From positions 62,001-126,000 of the forward strand of contig CAVTYQ010000003.1 in the NCBI GenBank assembly GCA_963739005.1: a stretch of 64,000 nucleotides of DNA. Direction: 5' to 3'. The position numbers were made by a program, and so were the translations under genes. The notes below the pieces were generated by a model. That model worked only from the letters and a program-made list of their open reading frames with translations. It made no database searches and had not been told where the DNA came from. Position 1 is the stretch's first letter, and every line of letters begins with the position of its first letter. This stretch comes from DASWJZ01 sp963739005 (GTDB lineage Bacteria > Pseudomonadota > Alphaproteobacteria > Rhizobiales > Afifellaceae). This document shows, piece by piece, positions 25,661 through 34,858 of this stretch.

Positions 25661-26785
25661 ATGCGCGTCGCTGTCGCCGGCGGCGGAATTGCTGGACTGA
25701 CCGCCGCCATCGCGCTCGCCGCGCGCGGCTTCTCCGTCGCGCTCTTTGAACGCGCGCAAAAGCTCGAGGAGATCGGCGCCGGCATCCAGCTTTCGCCGAA
25801 TGCGATGGCGGTGCTTGAGCGGCTCGGGGTTGCACGCGCGCTCGAAGGGCGCCTCTCCGAGCCGGAAGCCCTCGTCGTCCGCAGCGGCAGAAGCGGCCGG
25901 GCAATCGCCACGCTGCCGCTCGGCAAGGCGGCGCGCGAGCGCTATGGAGCGCCCTATTGTACGCTTCACCGCGCCGATCTTCAGAGCGCCCTCCTCGCGA
26001 CCGCGCGCCGGAGTCCGTCGATCAGCTTCCATCTCGGCGCCGAGGTGCACGACGTACGGACAGCGGAAGCCGGTATCGTCTTCACCGCCGGCGGCCTCGC
26101 CCGCAAAGCAAGCGTGCTCGTCGGCGCCGACGGCGTGAATTCGCGGGTGCGCGCCAGCTATTTCGGGCACCCCGGGTCGCAGTCTCTCGGGCGCAATGCC
26201 TGGCGCGCAATTCTGCCGGCCACGAGCGCCGCCGGCCTTGTCCCGCTCGACGTCACCGGGCTCTGGCTCGGCGCCGGCGCGCATCTCGTGCACTACCCGG
26301 TGCGAAGCGGCGAGAGTCTGAACGTCGTCGCGATCGCGCGCAGCGACGAAGCAAAGCCGCCGCGCGAGCAATTCGGACCGGCAGCGCAACGCCTGATCGA
26401 GGCCGTCAGTGAATGGACGCCGTGGCCCCTCCTACATCTCGACGCCGCGCGGCCGTGGGCGCGCGGGCGCGTCGCGCTCGTCGGCGACGCGGCGCATGCG
26501 ATGGCGCCGAGCGCGGCACAAGGCGGTGCACAGGCGATCGAGGACGCCTGGGTGCTGGCGAAAGCGCTGTCTGAAAACAAGGCGGAGCCGGACCAGGCGC
26601 TGACAAAGTTCGAACGCGCGCGCCGGCCGCGCGTCGCTCGCGTTGCCGAGGAGTCGCGCCGCAATTTGAACACTTATGAGATGCGCGGCGCGCCGGCGGT
26701 CGCGCGCAATCTTGTTCTGAGAGCTTTGCCGGCTAGTCTTCTAATATCGCGCCTAGACTGGCTTTTTGGCTGGAAGCCCGAGTAA
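25661..26785 (+). CDS. FAD-dependent monooxygenase
   Basis: A 374-residue flavoprotein monooxygenase. The Rossmann motif is VAVAGGGIAGLTAAIALAAR at the N-terminus; GDAAHAMAPSAAQGGAQAIED is the flavin-binding C-terminal motif of the UbiH/salicylate hydroxylase class. It uses NAD(P)H and O2 to hydroxylate an aromatic or quinone-like substrate. Closest in style to salicylate hydroxylase-type or FAD-dependent UbiH-like proteins; the substrate is unknown. Co-transcription with the upstream zinc-finger gene is likely. Confidence 0.85.
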   Translation: MRVAVAGGGIAGLTAAIALAARGFSVALFERAQKLEEIGAGIQLSPNAMAVLERLGVARALEGRLSEPEALVVRSGRSGRAIATLPLGKAARERYGAPYCTLHRADLQSALLATARRSPSISFHLGAEVHDVRTAEAGIVFTAGGLARKASVLVGADGVNSRVRASYFGHPGSQSLGRNAWRAILPATSAAGLVPLDVTGLWLGAGAHLVHYPVRSGESLNVVAIARSDEAKPPREQFGPAAQRLIEAVSEWTPWPLLHLDAARPWARGRVALVGDAAHAMAPSAAQGGAQAIEDAWVLAKALSENKAEPDQALTKFERARRPRVARVAEESRRNLNTYEMRGAPAVARNLVLRALPASLLISRLDWLFGWKPE

Positions 26786-26919
26786 TTCTCCGACGTTCTG
26801 TTGTTCGCTCGGAACGTCCTGCCTCCCGAGACATTGTCACATGGCAACGCCCGCGGCGCACAAGGTTCGACGCCGGCGGTTCGATTTGCGCATCAGCGAT
26901 GCACGATGGAGGTTGAAGA

Positions 26920-28353
26920 ATGATCCGGAAACTTATGGCAAGCAGCGCGCTGCTTGCGCTCATCAGCGCCGGCGCGGTCAGCGTCGCGACGGCTGAAGAC
27001 ACGACGATGACGCCGGCAGTGACAGCTGCCGCGCCGGCCAATGCCGGCGACACGACGTCCGCCGAGAAGAAGCTCGTTCCCGATACACCGACGTTGGCGA
27101 CCGCCTTTATCGGCCGCTCGGTCTACTCGAGCAACGATCCGGAATCCGACAACATCGGCGATGTGAACGACCTGATCATCGGCGACGACGGTGCGATCAC
27201 CGACGCGGTGGTCGGCGTCGGCGGTTTTCTCGGCATCGGCGAGAAGAACGTTGCCGTGCCCTTTGATCAGCTCAAGGTCGTCGAGCGCGATGGCGAGATC
27301 CGCCTGATCTACGCCGCGACCCGCGATCAGCTCGATGCAGCGCCGGCCGTGGACCTCACGCAATACGACCCGGCCAAGCGCTATTCCGAGAAGCAGGCGG
27401 CGATGAACGCCGCGCTGCAGCCCGACGCGATGAACGCACCGCTTGCGCCGGCGCCGGACGCTGGGAACAACATGGCCGCCGCGCCCGCTCAGGACCTGAC
27501 GGCCGCGCCTGCTGATCAGACCGCCGCCGCGCCCGCGAACCAGCAGATGGCCGCGAAGGCCCCGGCGACCGACGCCGGGACCGGCTTCGTGAGCGCCGAT
27601 GCGGGCCAGATCCGTGCGACGGCTCTTATGGGCCAGCAGGTCTACGGCCCCGACGACAAAAGCATCGGCAAGGTCTCCGACGTGGTTCTCGACAAGGACG
27701 GCGGCACGCGCGCTGCGCTGGTCGACGTCGGCGGCTTCCTCGGCATCGGCGAGAAGACGGTGGCGATCCCGTTCGACCAGCTGCAGTTCGCGAAGGTCGA
27801 CAACACGGCCGAACCGAAGGTCAGCGTCGCGATGACCAAGGACCAGCTCGAGCAGCTTCCGGCCTACGAGAAGCAGACAGCGGCGGCTGACCAGAATTCG
27901 GTGGTTCCGCTACCGGCGGACCAGGTGGCCGCGACGCCCGATCAGACCGCTCCGGCTCAGGCCGCTCAGACAGCTCCGGCGCAGACCGACCAGACGGCCG
28001 CGAACGATCCGGCCAACACAGGTCAGATGAAGACCGGCGCCATCGGCAGCGATACCGGCACGGCGTTCATCCCGCAGGAAGTGGCGGCGAGCGAGCTGAT
28101 TGGCGCCAGCGTCCACGGCGTCGACGACGCCGACGTTGGTGAGGTCAGCGACGTGGTCTTCGACACGAGTGGCAACATCGACGCGGTCGTAGTCGATGTG
28201 GGCGGCTTCCTCGGCATCGGCGAGAAACCCATCGCGCTCGATTTCAAGAAGCTGAACATCAGCGCCGACGAGGGCGGCAACCTGATCGTGTCGGTCAACG
28301 CCACCAAGGACCAGCTCGACCAGGCGCCGACCTATCAGGTCTCGATGAAGTAG
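26920..28353 (+). CDS. Secreted protein with three PRC-barrel domains
   Basis: A signal peptide (cleavage near ATAED) is followed by three PRC-barrel copies at about residues 54-120, 220-300 and 385-470. Each copy has the pattern G-x-V-x-D-(L/V)(I/V)-x-D-x-x-G and a GGFLGIGEK(x)(I/V)(A/P) strand. The linkers are rich in Ala, Pro, Gln and Thr. PRC-barrel domains in alphaproteobacteria occur in photosynthetic reaction-centre H subunits and in stress-associated secreted proteins; this three-fold secreted form is close to the latter. A hairpin terminator follows the stop. Confidence 0.85.
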   Translation: MIRKLMASSALLALISAGAVSVATAEDTTMTPAVTAAAPANAGDTTSAEKKLVPDTPTLATAFIGRSVYSSNDPESDNIGDVNDLIIGDDGAITDAVVGVGGFLGIGEKNVAVPFDQLKVVERDGEIRLIYAATRDQLDAAPAVDLTQYDPAKRYSEKQAAMNAALQPDAMNAPLAPAPDAGNNMAAAPAQDLTAAPADQTAAAPANQQMAAKAPATDAGTGFVSADAGQIRATALMGQQVYGPDDKSIGKVSDVVLDKDGGTRAALVDVGGFLGIGEKTVAIPFDQLQFAKVDNTAEPKVSVAMTKDQLEQLPAYEKQTAAADQNSVVPLPADQVAATPDQTAPAQAAQTAPAQTDQTAANDPANTGQMKTGAIGSDTGTAFIPQEVAASELIGASVHGVDDADVGEVSDVVFDTSGNIDAVVVDVGGFLGIGEKPIALDFKKLNISADEGGNLIVSVNATKDQLDQAPTYQVSMK

Positions 28354-28375
28354 CGCCCTTGCGACGAATTGAACC

Positions 28376-28411
28376 GGGAAGCCCGCCGAGGTCGGCGGGT
28401 TTCCCCTTTTT
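28376..28411 (+). terminator. Rho-independent terminator of the PRC-barrel gene
   Basis: GGGAAGCCCGCCG pairs with CGGCGGGTTTCCC (one G-T wobble) around a four-base loop and is followed by a C and five T. It lies 22 bases past the stop at 28353 and just before the convergent ThuA gene. Confidence 0.8.
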
Positions 28412-28416
28412 CGGCC

Positions 28417-29076
28417 TCAGCGCGCCTCGTCTTCCCCGCGCGCCGCCCAAAGCATCCCGCGATGCAGGATCGTCTTCATCTCCGGCACGTCAAACTCCTT
28501 CGCGACGTGGCCGAGCGAGGAATAGAAGACGCGGCCCTTGCCGTGCTTCCGCTTCCAAACGACCGGCATGACGACGCCCTTCGTCCACCACGCGTGTTCG
28601 CCCGAGAAGGTCGTCGTCGCCAGCACTTCGTTCGAGGGATCGACGTGCATGTAGTACTGCTCGGATTTGTAGGGGAAGCTCCTGATCCCCTGCATCACCG
28701 GGTCGTCCGGCTTCGCGATATCGACACGGTAGTCGATGATATTGCCGGGATGCGCGACCCACTGCCCGCCGCACATGAACTGGTAGTCGACGGACTCGCG
28801 GAACGCGTCGCACATGCCGCCGTGATAGCCGGCGAGCCCGACGCCGCCTTCGACCGCCTTGGTGAGGTTCTGCACCTCTTCCTTCTCGATCTTCGCCATC
28901 GTGTAGATCGGCACGATCAGGCCCAGATCCTTGATCGAAGGATCGGCGAAAGCTTCCGTCGTCGTCTCCACGTAGACCTTGAAGCCGTTGTCCTCCAGCA
29001 TGTCCGAGATGATCTTCGCGCACTGTTCCGGCTCGTGCCCGCTCCAGCCGCCCCAGACGATGAGCGCTTCCCGCAT
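28417..29076 (-). CDS. ThuA domain-containing protein
   Basis: A 219-residue glutamine-amidotransferase-like fold of the ThuA family, named from trehalose utilisation in Sinorhizobium. Marks are IVWGGWSGHEPEQ at the start and AGYHGGMCDAF, with HPGNIIDY in mid-protein. No catalytic Cys is conserved in ThuA, and its exact reaction is not settled, but it accompanies sugar oxidation by C3-keto routes. It is encoded 22 bases after the Gfo/Idh/MocA oxidoreductase on the same strand. Its partner content suggests carbohydrate or glycoside catabolism. Confidence 0.88.
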   Translation of the reverse strand: MREALIVWGGWSGHEPEQCAKIISDMLEDNGFKVYVETTTEAFADPSIKDLGLIVPIYTMAKIEKEEVQNLTKAVEGGVGLAGYHGGMCDAFRESVDYQFMCGGQWVAHPGNIIDYRVDIAKPDDPVMQGIRSFPYKSEQYYMHVDPSNEVLATTTFSGEHAWWTKGVVMPVVWKRKHGKGRVFYSSLGHVAKEFDVPEMKTILHRGMLWAARGEDEAR

Positions 29077-29098
29077 TCTTCTCTCCCGATTGTACGAT

Positions 29099-30199
29099 TC
29101 AGGCCGCGAGCTTGCGGCGCACGAGGCTTTCCGAAAGCGGCGCCGGCCGCTCCGGCTTGGTCGCGATGTCGATCGCGCGGCCGCGCTCAGAAGAGCGGCC
29201 GAATGCCTCCATCACTTCGAGCACGTGAAGCGCCAGATCGCCGTTTGCCCGGTGCGGCCGGTTCGAGCGGATCGCGTACGCCATGTCCGCGAGGCCGATC
29301 GAGCGGTAGTTCGCGTCCGCGTAGGGCAGCTCGGTCTTGAGCGGCTCCCATTTGTCCTTCTCCGCCGCGAACGCGATCTCGCCGCCGAACCAGTTCGGGT
29401 CGGGCACCGCGAGCGAGCCTTTCGTGCCGTAGATCTCGATCGGCAGATGCCGGTGCGCCGGCACGTCGAAGCTCATGCCGATCTGCACGACGGCGCCGGA
29501 AACGAATTGCATCGCGCCGACGACATGCGTCGGAACCTCGACCGGGATCGTCTCGCCGTGGCGCGGCTTCGAGGTGATCGTGCGCGTCTTCCTGAGCATC
29601 GTCGCCATCCCGGAGACGCGCGCCACCGGCCCAAGCAGATTGACGAGGTCGGTGATGTAATAAGGCCCCATGTCGAGCATCGGCCCGCCGCCCGCCTCGT
29701 AGTAGAAGGCCGGCGCCGGATGCCAGCGCTCGTGTCCGGGGCACATGAAGTAGGCCGTGCCGCCGACCGGTTGGCCGATCTTGCCGGCGTCGATCAGCTT
29801 GCGGCAGGTCTGGTGCGACCCGCCGAGGAAGGTGTCGGGCGCTGAGCCGACGCGAAGCCTCCTCTTTGTGGCGCGCTCGACGAGCTTCTTCCCGTCCTTG
29901 AAGGCGACGCCGAGCGGCTTCTCCGAATAGACGTGCTTGCCGGCGTCGAGCGCTTTGAGCCCGACCTCGACATGCGCCTTCGGCACGGTGAGGTTCAGCA
30001 CGATCTCGATCGTCGGATCGGCAAGCAGCGCGTCGACGCTGACCGCTTTCAGGCCGAACTCCTTCGCACGTGCCTCCGCCGCCGCCGGCGCCATGTCCGC
30101 CAGCCCACGGATGTCGAGGATCGGAAAACCCTTGGCGGCCGTCAGATAGGCGCCCGAGATGACGCCGCACCCGATCACGCCGACCCCCACGTTCTTCAT
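29099..30199 (-). CDS. Gfo/Idh/MocA family oxidoreductase
   Basis: The NAD(P)-binding Rossmann domain starts at VGVIGCGVISGAYL, from the ATG at 30199, giving 366 residues. The conserved EKPLG motif follows in VYSEKPLGVAF; the C-terminal alpha/beta domain has FGG-type metal-free catalytic residues (LDMGPYYITDLVNLLG with the His/Tyr region). Members oxidise sugars or sugar alcohols. The start overlaps the ROK gene stop by four bases, so these are translationally coupled. The role is probably oxidation of the imported sugar or glycoside. Confidence 0.9.
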   Translation of the reverse strand: MKNVGVGVIGCGVISGAYLTAAKGFPILDIRGLADMAPAAAEARAKEFGLKAVSVDALLADPTIEIVLNLTVPKAHVEVGLKALDAGKHVYSEKPLGVAFKDGKKLVERATKRRLRVGSAPDTFLGGSHQTCRKLIDAGKIGQPVGGTAYFMCPGHERWHPAPAFYYEAGGGPMLDMGPYYITDLVNLLGPVARVSGMATMLRKTRTITSKPRHGETIPVEVPTHVVGAMQFVSGAVVQIGMSFDVPAHRHLPIEIYGTKGSLAVPDPNWFGGEIAFAAEKDKWEPLKTELPYADANYRSIGLADMAYAIRSNRPHRANGDLALHVLEVMEAFGRSSERGRAIDIATKPERPAPLSESLVRRKLAA

Positions 30200-31440
30200 G
30201 TCGCTTCGCGCTCCGATCCGTCCCGGGAGTTGCGTGGCCGCGCCGGACCGGTAGTGCTCCACGGCGCGCCGTAGAGCTCTTTCAGTGCCGCCGCCGCGGC
30301 GCCGCGCGCCCAGGCGGTGTCGTCGGCCTCATCGACCGCGATCTCCGAAACGTCGGCAAGCCAAGTCGGGAGGGTGCGGTCGAGCGCGTTCCTGAGCCCG
30401 GCCATCAGATGCTCGCCAAGCACCAGCGTCGAGCCGACGAGGACGACTCTCGGCGGCGCGAAAAGTGTGATGAGGTTGGCGATCGCGAGCCCGAGCGCCT
30501 CGCCGGCGCGAAGCGCGGACGCGGTCAGTGCGTTGTCGCCGGCGGCGATACGCTCGCCGGCGAGCTGCATCGCATGCCCGAGGCGGATTGCTTCCTTGAA
30601 CCGCGGCTTGCCCGCGACGGGCGCCAGGATCGCCGGCTCCGCCGCCTGATCCGCGAGCCGCGACACCGCGCCCTCGCCGTTGCTCCCCGAGGCCATCACG
30701 AGATCGCCGAGGTTGAAGCTGATCCCTTTTGCGCCGCGGAAGAGTTCGCCGCCGTGCATCACGCCGAGGCCGAGCGAGTGCTCGACCGTCACCACCACGA
30801 AGTCGTCAAGGTCGCGGCAGCGGCGGAACCAATGCTCGCCGATGGTGATCGCGTTGGCGTCGCTCTCGATCAGCGTTGAGAGCCCGAGCCGCTCGAAGAG
30901 CGCCTTGCCGAACGGCACGTCGGAATCGCGGAGGATCGGGCTCTGCCGCACGAGCCCGGTCGCGTGCTCGACTACCCCCGGCAGCGCCACGCAGAGGCTC
31001 TCGACGCGCTCGAGCGTCAGCCCCGCGTCGGCGACGCAGCGGCGCACGCCGTCCTCGACGAGGTCGGCGATCACCGCCGCCGGCTGCCGGTCGACTCTCA
31101 CCGGCTGTGTCAGCTCGGCCAGCACGTCGCCCTGAAAATCCGTGACCACGTGCACGATGCGGGTCGGCGCGATCTTGACCCCAACGACGCGCGCGGCGTC
31201 GGGGTTGAGTTCCAGAAGCACGCGGGGGCGTCCACGTGTCGCGTCCCGCACCGCGCCCATCGGGCGTGAGGCGATCAGCCGGTCGTCGAGGAGCGCCGCG
31301 GTGATCGCCGAGACGGTGGTCGGACTGAGATCGGTCCGCTCGCAGATTTCGACGCGCGCAATCGGCCCATGGCGGCGGATCGCATCCATCACGTGGAAGC
31401 GATTGATCGCGCGCATCAGTTCGGGGTCGGCCGTCTTCAT
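30196..31440 (-). CDS. ROK family transcriptional regulator
   Basis: From the ATG at 31440 the product is 414 residues: a winged-helix N-terminus (INRFHVMDAIRRHGPIARVEICERTDLSPTTVSAI described by its ends, residues about 10-50) and a ROK sugar-kinase-like domain (VALPGVV, ESDANAITIGEHWF). The usual ROK zinc-binding CxCGxxGC motif is absent; the corresponding region reads SGSNGEGAVSRLAD. The longer frame upstream crosses the ABC-transporter genes antisense and is rejected. It is divergent from the ABC transporter genes and probably represses them when the inducer is absent. Confidence 0.87.
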   Translation of the reverse strand: MKTADPELMRAINRFHVMDAIRRHGPIARVEICERTDLSPTTVSAITAALLDDRLIASRPMGAVRDATRGRPRVLLELNPDAARVVGVKIAPTRIVHVVTDFQGDVLAELTQPVRVDRQPAAVIADLVEDGVRRCVADAGLTLERVESLCVALPGVVEHATGLVRQSPILRDSDVPFGKALFERLGLSTLIESDANAITIGEHWFRRCRDLDDFVVVTVEHSLGLGVMHGGELFRGAKGISFNLGDLVMASGSNGEGAVSRLADQAAEPAILAPVAGKPRFKEAIRLGHAMQLAGERIAAGDNALTASALRAGEALGLAIANLITLFAPPRVVLVGSTLVLGEHLMAGLRNALDRTLPTWLADVSEIAVDEADDTAWARGAAAAALKELYGAPWSTTGPARPRNSRDGSEREAT

Positions 31441-31487
31441 CCGTCGAGATTCCGCTCCGCCTTCCTGGCATTTTACTTTGGGCCAGT

Positions 31488-31594
31488 GATTTAATCCTCC
31501 ACGAGGATCGGGAGTGTCAATGCCGAGCGCGGGGGACAAGCAGGATTTGCGCGATTCGCGCTTGACATGGCGGCGGCTCGGGCGAAGATTTAAT
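31488..31594. promoter_or_regulatory. Divergent promoter region with paired GATTTAAT motifs and a TTGACA box
   Basis: In the 219-base gap between the ROK and ABC transporter genes, the octamer GATTTAAT occurs twice, at 31488-31495 and 31587-31594. A TTGACA at 31562-31567 faces the transporter genes, with AT-rich sequence where a -10 box would be. The octamers may be ROK operator half-sites; this is inference. Confidence 0.4.
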
Positions 31595-31611
31595 TTGCGA
31601 TACGAAAAAAT

Positions 31612-31633
31612 GCCCGAGCACGCAGCTCCGGGC
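31612..31633 (-). terminator. Hairpin with T-run on the minus strand, upstream of the transporter gene
   Basis: GCCCGAGC and GCTCCGGGC pair with one bulge, and six A precede the hairpin on the plus strand (T-run on the minus strand). It could end antisense transcription toward the regulator, or act in the 5' leader of the binding-protein mRNA. Confidence 0.3.
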
Positions 31634-31659
31634 GCAAGTCCCAAAGCAGGGAGGAACCC

Positions 31660-32911
31660 ATGATGCTCATGAAAGCGCTTGCCGGCGCAAGCTTCGCCTT
31701 GGCCCTCGGCGTCGCTCCGGCGCTCGCCGACGACGTGACGGTGCATCTCTTGCACGTCAACCAGACCGGCGACCCATTCTGGAAGCAGGTCGCCGAGGAC
31801 TACAACAAAACGCATCCCGGCGTGAAAGTCGTCGTCGATTACATGGAGAACGAGGCCTACAAGGCGAAGCTCCCGACGCTCCTCCAGTCCGACGACCGCC
31901 CCGACATCATCTACAGCTGGGCCGGCGGCGTCATGCGCGCACAAATCGAGGCCGGCTACATCAAGGACATCAGCGCCGAGAAGGCGGACTTCGACAAGAC
32001 CGTCTATCCGGCGCCGCTCAACGCCTACATCGTCGACGGGAAGCTCTACGGCATCCCGATGCAATTGAGCGACGTCTCGATCATCTACAACAAGGCGCTG
32101 ATGTCGAAGGCCGGCGTCGATCCGGCGTCGATGCAGACCTGGGACGGTTTCCTCGACGCGGTGAAAAAGATCAAGGCGGCCGGCATCACGCCCCTCATCA
32201 TGGGCGGCGGCGACAAGTGGCCGATGCACTTCGTCTGGTCCTATCTCCTGATGCGCACCGGCGGTTCGGACGTGCTGACGACCGCCGAGTTCAACCAACA
32301 AGGGCTTCCTCGCCCAACCTTTCGTCGACGCTGGGACGAAGCTGAAGGAGCTTGCCGACCTCGAGCCGTTCCAGGACGGCTGGCTCGGCACCAAGTACCT
32401 GCCTTCGCAGGGCCTCTTCGGTGACGGCAAGGGCGCCATGGCCATCCAGCTGAACGGTTTCATCCAGGGCCAGCAGAAGAATTCGACGGACGGCAAGGGC
32501 ATCCCGAACGACAACATCGGTCTCGCCCTCTTCCCGACGCTCGACGGCGGCAAGGGCAAGATCACCGACGTCTTCGGCGGCGTGCAGGGCTTCCTCGTCA
32601 CCAAGGACGCGCCGCCCGAAGCCGTTGATTTCCTGAAGTTCTTCGCCACGCCCGAGGAGCAGAAGGCCGCCGCCGCGGCAGGCGTCTATGTGCCGGCGAT
32701 CAAGGGGACGGACGGCTTCATCACCAACCCGCTCGTCGCACAGGTGGCGCAGACGCTCTCGAACGCGACCTGGCTGCAGAACTTCCTCGACCAGGATCTC
32801 GGGCCATCGGTCGGCCGCGTCGTGAACGACGTCTCCGTGGCGATCGCCGCCGGCGACATCACGCCCGCGGAGGGAGCGCAGCAGATCCAGGACGCCTGGG
32901 ACCAGCAATAG
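31660..32911 (+). pseudogene. CUT1-type sugar ABC transporter substrate-binding protein, frameshifted
   Basis: The N-terminal half (31660 to about 32300) starts MLMKALAGASFALALGVAPALA, a Sec signal peptide, and reads as a family-1 extracellular binding protein. Around 32293-32298 the frame shifts by one: before it comes AEFN, and in the +1 frame the protein continues NKGFLAQPFVDAG, then LNGFIQGQQKNSTDG to the stop at 32911. One extra base explains it, and the joined length is about 417 codons, normal for the family. The frame as given cannot yield a full-length protein. The permease genes downstream are intact, so a sequencing indel is as likely as a mutation. RBS GGGAGG precedes the ATG. Confidence 0.85.
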
Positions 32912-32979
32912 CTGACGTGTGGACCTCGGCCGCCGGTCGGGGTCCCTCCCCCTTATCTTCGTCTAGGATCGCGAGCGGG

Positions 32980-33882
32980 ATGGCTTACTCGACCGCTCTC
33001 TTTCAAGGCCGCGCAAACAACATCCGCGGCGGACTTCTGACCGCGCTCATCTTCCTGCCGCCGGCGCTGACGATTTTCACGCTCTTCGTGATCCTGCCGA
33101 TCGGCGAGGCCGCCTGGTACGGCTTTTACAACTGGAATGGCCTCGCGCTGCCTGACCACTTCGTCGGGCTGGAGAACTATCGCCAGCTCATCGGCAACAA
33201 GGTCTTCGGCCGCGCCTTCATCAACAATCTTCTGATCATCGTCGTCTCGCTCACCGTGCAGCTGCCGCTGGCACTTGCCATGGCGGTGCTCCTCGCCGAC
33301 CGGCTCTTCGGCGCCGTCGCCTTCCGCATGCTCTTCTTCCTGCCCTATATCCTCGCCGACGTCGCCGCCGGACTGATCTGGCGCTTCATGTTCGACGGCG
33401 ACTACGGCCTGATCTCGAAGCTCTGGCAGGCGCTCGGCGGCGACCCACTCTACATCCTCGCCGACCGGAAATGGGCTTACGTGGCGGTGCTCACCGTCAT
33501 CGTGTGGAAGTATTTCGGCTTCCACATGATGCTCTATATTGCCGGCTTGCAGAACATCGACCGCAATCTCTACGAGGCCGCGGCGATCGACGGCGCCAGC
33601 GGCTGGCAGCGCTTCCGCTACATCACCGTGCCCGGCCTTGCGCCGATGATCCGGCTCTCCGTGTTCTTCTCGCTTCTCGGCTCGCTGCAGTTCTTCGACA
33701 TGATCGTCTCGCTGACCGGCGGCGGCCCCTTGAACACGACGCACACGATGGTGTCGTTTCTCTACTACTTCGGCATCGGCCGCATGCGCGTCGGCTTCGG
33801 TTCGGCGGTCGGCGTGATCCTTTTCGTGCTCTGCGCGACCGTCGCCTTCACCTACAAGCGGCTGTTGATGCGCGATGACTGA
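32980..33882 (+). CDS. Sugar ABC transporter permease (MalF-type)
   Basis: The product (300 residues from the ATG at 32980) is a CUT1 inner-membrane permease with six hydrophobic segments, starting LLTALIFLPPALTIFTLFVIL. The permease EAA loop is visible as YEAAAIDGASGWQRFRYITVPGLAP, which contacts the ATPase. It pairs with the next gene (eight-base overlap) to form the transporter channel. No ATPase gene is in the cluster, so a shared MsmX/UgpC-like ATPase encoded elsewhere is probably used. Confidence 0.9.
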   Translation: MAYSTALFQGRANNIRGGLLTALIFLPPALTIFTLFVILPIGEAAWYGFYNWNGLALPDHFVGLENYRQLIGNKVFGRAFINNLLIIVVSLTVQLPLALAMAVLLADRLFGAVAFRMLFFLPYILADVAAGLIWRFMFDGDYGLISKLWQALGGDPLYILADRKWAYVAVLTVIVWKYFGFHMMLYIAGLQNIDRNLYEAAAIDGASGWQRFRYITVPGLAPMIRLSVFFSLLGSLQFFDMIVSLTGGGPLNTTHTMVSFLYYFGIGRMRVGFGSAVGVILFVLCATVAFTYKRLLMRDD

Positions 33883-34768
33883 AGCGACCGCAGCCGACAC
33901 CGTCGCTCCCGTCAGACCTGGCTACAACCAGGGGGTTGTGCCGCTGTCGACGCCTGTTGGCGGTCTGCCGCGGCTGCTCATTCTCTTCTTCGTCGGCGCG
34001 CTCGTCATCGTGCCGCTGCTGGCGACGGCGATCGGCGGCTTCAAGGAGCTCGGCGAGCTGCGCACGAATCCCTTCGGTCTGCCGAAGGTGTGGCAGTGGG
34101 AAAACTACTGGGGCATCCTGTCGAGCTGGCGCTACTGGCAGATCCTCGGCAACTCGCTTGTCATCTCGTCGCTCACGGTGGCGCTGACGCTTGCCGTCGC
34201 CGCGCCTGCAGCCTTCGCCTTCGCGCATCTCCACTTCTTCGGCCGGCGTTTTCTCTTCAACTACCTGATCCTCGGGCTGACGTTCCCGTTCGCGACCGCT
34301 ATCCTGCCGCTCTTCATCAAGGTCCGCGACCTCGGCCTCCTCGACACCCATTGGGGCGTGATCCTGCCGCAGGTCGCGTTCAGCCAGGCGGTCAGCATCC
34401 TCTTGATGCGCAACGCTTTTCGTCAGCTGCCGCCGGAGCTTCTCGACTCCGCGCTGGTCGATGGCTGTGGCTACATGCGCTTCTTTTTGTGGATAACGCT
34501 GCCGCTCTCGCGCCCGATTCTGGCGACCGTCGCGGTCATCAGCTTCGTCGTCAGCTGGAACAATTTCCTGCTGCCGCTCGTCGTCATCAACACCAATGCC
34601 AAATACCCCTGGACCCTCGGGCTCATGGATTATCAGGGCGAGTTCATGGTCGCCTGGCAGCTCATCCTCGCCTTCATCACGCTAACCATATTGCCAGCGA
34701 TCCTGATGTTCGTGCTTGCCCAACGCTACATCGTTTCGGGCCTCACCGCCGGCGCCGTGAAAGGCTAG
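33875..34768 (+). CDS. Carbohydrate ABC transporter permease (MalG-type)
   Basis: The 297-residue second permease of the same transporter. Hydrophobic segments start LLILFFVGALVIVPLLATAIGG; the EAA motif is LLDSALVDGCGYMRFFLWITLPLS. The start overlaps the first permease by eight bases, so they are translated together. The substrate is not deducible; CUT1 systems carry oligosaccharides, glycosides or polyols. Confidence 0.9.
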   Translation: MTEATAADTVAPVRPGYNQGVVPLSTPVGGLPRLLILFFVGALVIVPLLATAIGGFKELGELRTNPFGLPKVWQWENYWGILSSWRYWQILGNSLVISSLTVALTLAVAAPAAFAFAHLHFFGRRFLFNYLILGLTFPFATAILPLFIKVRDLGLLDTHWGVILPQVAFSQAVSILLMRNAFRQLPPELLDSALVDGCGYMRFFLWITLPLSRPILATVAVISFVVSWNNFLLPLVVINTNAKYPWTLGLMDYQGEFMVAWQLILAFITLTILPAILMFVLAQRYIVSGLTAGAVKG

Positions 34769-34858
34769 GGATTTTACTCCCGGCATCGCCACCCTAATGT
34801 AGCGCCCGAAGACCGGCTCGCGCCGGCAACGGCTGCAGAAATGGGCCCCCTTGAAGGG

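Noticed and set aside
27000..28353. Internal DNA repeats in the PRC-barrel gene as a minisatellite
   Set aside because: The repetition is explained by three copies of a protein domain and conserved codons, not by a short tandem DNA repeat.
30196..32649. 817-codon minus-strand ORF merging the ROK gene with antisense ABC DNA
   Set aside because: The ROK winged-helix N-terminus begins at 31440; the upstream part is antisense to the binding-protein gene.
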